From DATDPY01 sp964395765 (lineage in GTDB: Bacteria; Bacteroidota; Bacteroidia; Cytophagales; Cyclobacteriaceae), in NCBI GenBank assembly GCA_964395765.1, contig CAYNCU010000068.1, positions 1 to 18,758 on the forward strand: a DNA stretch of 18,758 bases, given 5' to 3'. This document shows, piece by piece, positions 17,145 through 18,758 of the stretch. Numbering within the stretch: the stretch's first letter is position 1; every line of letters starts with the position of its first letter. The position numbers were made by a program, and so were the translations under genes. A model generated the notes under the pieces. That model ran no database searches, was not told the origin of the DNA, and saw only the letters and a program-made list of their open reading frames with translations.

Positions 17145-18473
17145 ATGGAAGCTTTAGGGATTCATTTGCTCGCTGAATACACGCATTGTGATCCATCATT
17201 AATCAATGATGTGTCTTATATTGAAAAAATAATGCTTGAAGGTGCTTCCGCTTCAGGAGCCACCATTATCAGCTCTTCTTTTCATCATTTTTCACCTTAC
17301 GGAATTTCCGGCGTCGTAGTAATCCAGGAAAGTCACCTCGCTATTCATACATGGCCTGAATACCGGTACGCATCCGTCGATATATTCACTTGCGGTGAAA
17401 CAGTCGACCCATGGAAAGCTTTCGATTATATAAAAAAATCCTTAAAAGCTGAGAATGGAACAGCACTGAAGATGAGCCGTGGGACGAATATGGAGGCTTC
17501 ACTGATCAATGGATCTGCAGGTTCGACGCAACTTGCTTCTCACTTCCAGGTCCGTGATAAACCGGTAAAAAAAGAATCATGGATTACATTGAGAGATGAA
17601 GAAACAGCCGTATCATTCAAGTACATTGGAGAAAAAATATTTGATCAAATAAAGGAGAAATCCAGGATAGAAATTTTTAATACAACTGCTTTTGGAAATA
17701 TATTTATCATTGATGATAAGTTATTTATTACTGAAGGAGATGAATATATCTACCATGAGATGCTGGTTCATCCAGCAGCTATACGATTTAAAAATAAATT
17801 TAATGCATTAATCATCGGTCCTACATTAGGCGGATCTGTCCGGGAAATATTAAAATATCAGGACCGGGTAACTTTATCGGTAGTTGATAATAAATTGTTT
17901 AATGATGGATTAAAAGACAGTTTTCCTGGATTATATTCAAACTTGCATAGTCCTGGCATAAGATATTATAATGAAACAATTGATTTATTTATTAAGGAAA
18001 AAAAGATTGAGAAATATGATTTGATCATAATTGATAATTTATACGTATTAAATTCCATCTTTCGATTGCAATCCGAGGTATTTGAATTCATATTCTCCAT
18101 CTTGTCAGAAACAGGAATCGCAATCATCCCTCTCGGTTCACCATTTTCCCAATTAGAACAGAAAAAAAATTACATTCAGCGGTTGGGTGATTATTTTAAG
18201 ATTGATGACCTGCATTTATATTATTCCGATATTCCTTCCTTTCCGACCGGGAAATTTCTTTATATGATGGCTAATAAAAATGGCAGGAGAAATCGGGATA
18301 TATCAGGTGAAATGTTAATTTCCCCTGAAAATGTTGAATCTAATTATAAATATTTTAACTTAGATATTAATAATGCGTCTTTTATAGTACCTGAGCGCAT
18401 TAAAATGATGTTTATAAATAAAAAAATTGTGGATAAACAGGAAAAAATTGGATCAAAGATAGATTTTATATAA
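17145..18473 (+). CDS. Fusion of S-adenosylmethionine decarboxylase (SpeD/SpeH, class 1B) to a degenerate spermidine synthase-like domain
   Basis: Residues 1-125 form a complete prokaryotic AdoMet decarboxylase: ESHLAIHTWPE with the self-cleavage pair E62/S63 (S63 becomes the pyruvoyl cofactor), H68, and C83 in DIFTCG, at the same numbering as the Thermotoga enzyme. Decarboxylated AdoMet is the aminopropyl donor for spermidine. Residues about 143-420 have the spermidine synthase fold: IEIFNTTAFGNIF, TEGDEYIYHEMLVHPA (196-211), GSPF and PSFPTGK. The expected dcAdoMet loop GGGDGG reads GPTLGG (225-230), the ribose-binding VEID reads SVVD (245-248), and DxxDP reads DNLYV (D297 kept, second Asp is Y300). 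So the donor site is altered and aminopropyl transfer is doubtful. A tail of about 45 residues follows. SpeD-SpeE fusions are known in bacteria, and some SpeD homologs decarboxylate other substrates. The stop codon lies inside an inverted repeat. Confidence 0.9.
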   Translation: MEALGIHLLAEYTHCDPSLINDVSYIEKIMLEGASASGATIISSSFHHFSPYGISGVVVIQESHLAIHTWPEYRYASVDIFTCGETVDPWKAFDYIKKSLKAENGTALKMSRGTNMEASLINGSAGSTQLASHFQVRDKPVKKESWITLRDEETAVSFKYIGEKIFDQIKEKSRIEIFNTTAFGNIFIIDDKLFITEGDEYIYHEMLVHPAAIRFKNKFNALIIGPTLGGSVREILKYQDRVTLSVVDNKLFNDGLKDSFPGLYSNLHSPGIRYYNETIDLFIKEKKIEKYDLIIIDNLYVLNSIFRLQSEVFEFIFSILSETGIAIIPLGSPFSQLEQKKNYIQRLGDYFKIDDLHLYYSDIPSFPTGKFLYMMANKNGRRNRDISGEMLISPENVESNYKYFNLDINNASFIVPERIKMMFINKKIVDKQEKIGSKIDFI

Positions 18474-18492
18474 AATTTTTATATCTTTGATC
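18451..18492. repeat. Perfect 11-bp inverted repeat spanning the stop codon of the SpeD-SpeE fusion gene
   Basis: GATCAAAGATA (18451-18461) pairs with TATCTTTGATC (18482-18492). The loop contains a 14-bp palindrome, ATTTTATATAAAAT (18463-18476), which includes the TAA stop (18471-18473). There is no T-run after the right arm, so it is not a classic terminator. The right arm contains TATCTTTG, an exact TAnnTTTG match, mirrored on the other strand in the left arm. It could stabilise the 3' end, terminate weakly, or bind a dimeric protein. Confidence 0.6.
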
Positions 18493-18517
18493 GGATGTAA
18501 CGTTGGTATGATATTTG

Positions 18518-18525
18518 TATTTTTG
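18518..18525 (+). promoter_or_regulatory. Candidate -7 promoter element for the gene starting at 18596
   Basis: TATTTTTG matches TAnnTTTG exactly and lies 70 nt before the ATG. The closest TTG upstream (18503-18505) is 12 nt away, too near for a -33 element, so the promoter is only tentative. TATCTTTG at 18482-18489 is a competing match inside the inverted repeat. Confidence 0.3.
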
Positions 18526-18595
18526 TGGATATTGTTCAATTAATTTCAGAAATTAAGGTGTTTTTATTCGTTTTTACAAGGGTAATGTAAATGTC

Positions 18596-18758
18596 ATGAG
18601 GTTCAGAATTCTACTCTTTTTAGGTTTTCAGGTTGTCGCTTGGACAATTTATTTTAATTCCGGGAAAGTAAAGGATAATGGCATACAGAGGACCTTACAG
18701 GTGAAAGAAATTAACGGGGAAGACAGTAATGTAAGGCTCAATCAGATCGATTCTTATA
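18596..18758 (+). CDS. Start of an exported protein, cut off by the window end
   Basis: From ATG 18596 the frame stays open for 54 codons to the window edge. The protein begins MRFRILLFLGFQVVAWTIYF, a short basic start followed by a hydrophobic stretch of about 16 residues typical of a signal peptide or membrane anchor, then a polar region (NSGKVKDNGIQRTLQ). There is no cysteine in the visible part, so it is not obviously a lipoprotein. A nearby ATG at 18591 stops after one further codon. The family cannot be told from this fragment. Confidence 0.6.
   Translation, partial: MRFRILLFLGFQVVAWTIYFNSGKVKDNGIQRTLQVKEINGEDSNVRLNQIDSY

Noticed and set aside
1..18758. tRNA genes, CRISPR arrays, insertion sequences or prophage parts
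   Set aside because: No tRNA T-loop or acceptor pattern, spaced repeats, transposase or integrase motifs were seen in the gaps or coding regions.

Overview
The window reads as a chromosomal segment of a Bacteroidota bacterium. The signs are a SusD-type lipoprotein followed by two more outer-membrane lipoproteins, an IspG of the long (insert-bearing) type, a leucyl-tRNA synthetase with the insertions and missing zinc cysteines seen in that phylum, a small DUF6728-like protein, start sites without clear Shine-Dalgarno sequences, and a few matches to the Bacteroidota -7 promoter element TAnnTTTG. A Bacteroidales/Marinilabiliales-like source is my best guess, but the sequence does not fix the order. 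There is no sign of phage, IS elements, CRISPR, tRNA or rRNA.

Layout. (1) 2-3061, + strand: the tail of a Sus-like nutrient uptake operon, with a 5'-truncated SusD-like protein and two lipoproteins of related architecture. An A+T-rich stretch follows, ending in a strong intrinsic terminator at 3416-3442. (2) 3478-6450, - strand: a short DnaE-type polymerase of the accessory kind, divergent from (3) 6645-9180, + strand: ispG, a small membrane protein and a MmcQ/YjbR-like protein, tightly packed. (4) 9331-10047, +: a lipoprotein with a long disordered tail, convergent with leuS (10058-12832, -). (5) 13033-13512, +: a small lipoprotein, convergent with a sirtuin gene. (6) 16530-13521, -: topA followed 4 nt later by a CobB-like NAD-dependent deacylase. 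(7) 16643-18473, +: a SixA-like histidine phosphatase followed 4 nt later by a SpeD-SpeE fusion protein. (8) 18596-end, +: the start of an unidentified exported protein.

Most genes are housekeeping: isoprenoid synthesis, leucyl-tRNA charging, DNA topology, polyamine metabolism. The most interesting points are: the two-domain polyamine protein, whose S-adenosylmethionine decarboxylase half is intact by motif while its spermidine synthase half has lost several signature residues; the topA-sirtuin pair, which suggests a link between deacylation and supercoiling; a perfect 11-bp inverted repeat spanning the stop codon of the fusion gene; a PHP domain in the short DnaE that has lost metal-ligand positions; and two neighbouring lipoproteins that seem to share a C-terminal domain. 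I did not see a clearly new multi-gene system. Family assignments come from recognising motifs by eye, and no database search was run.
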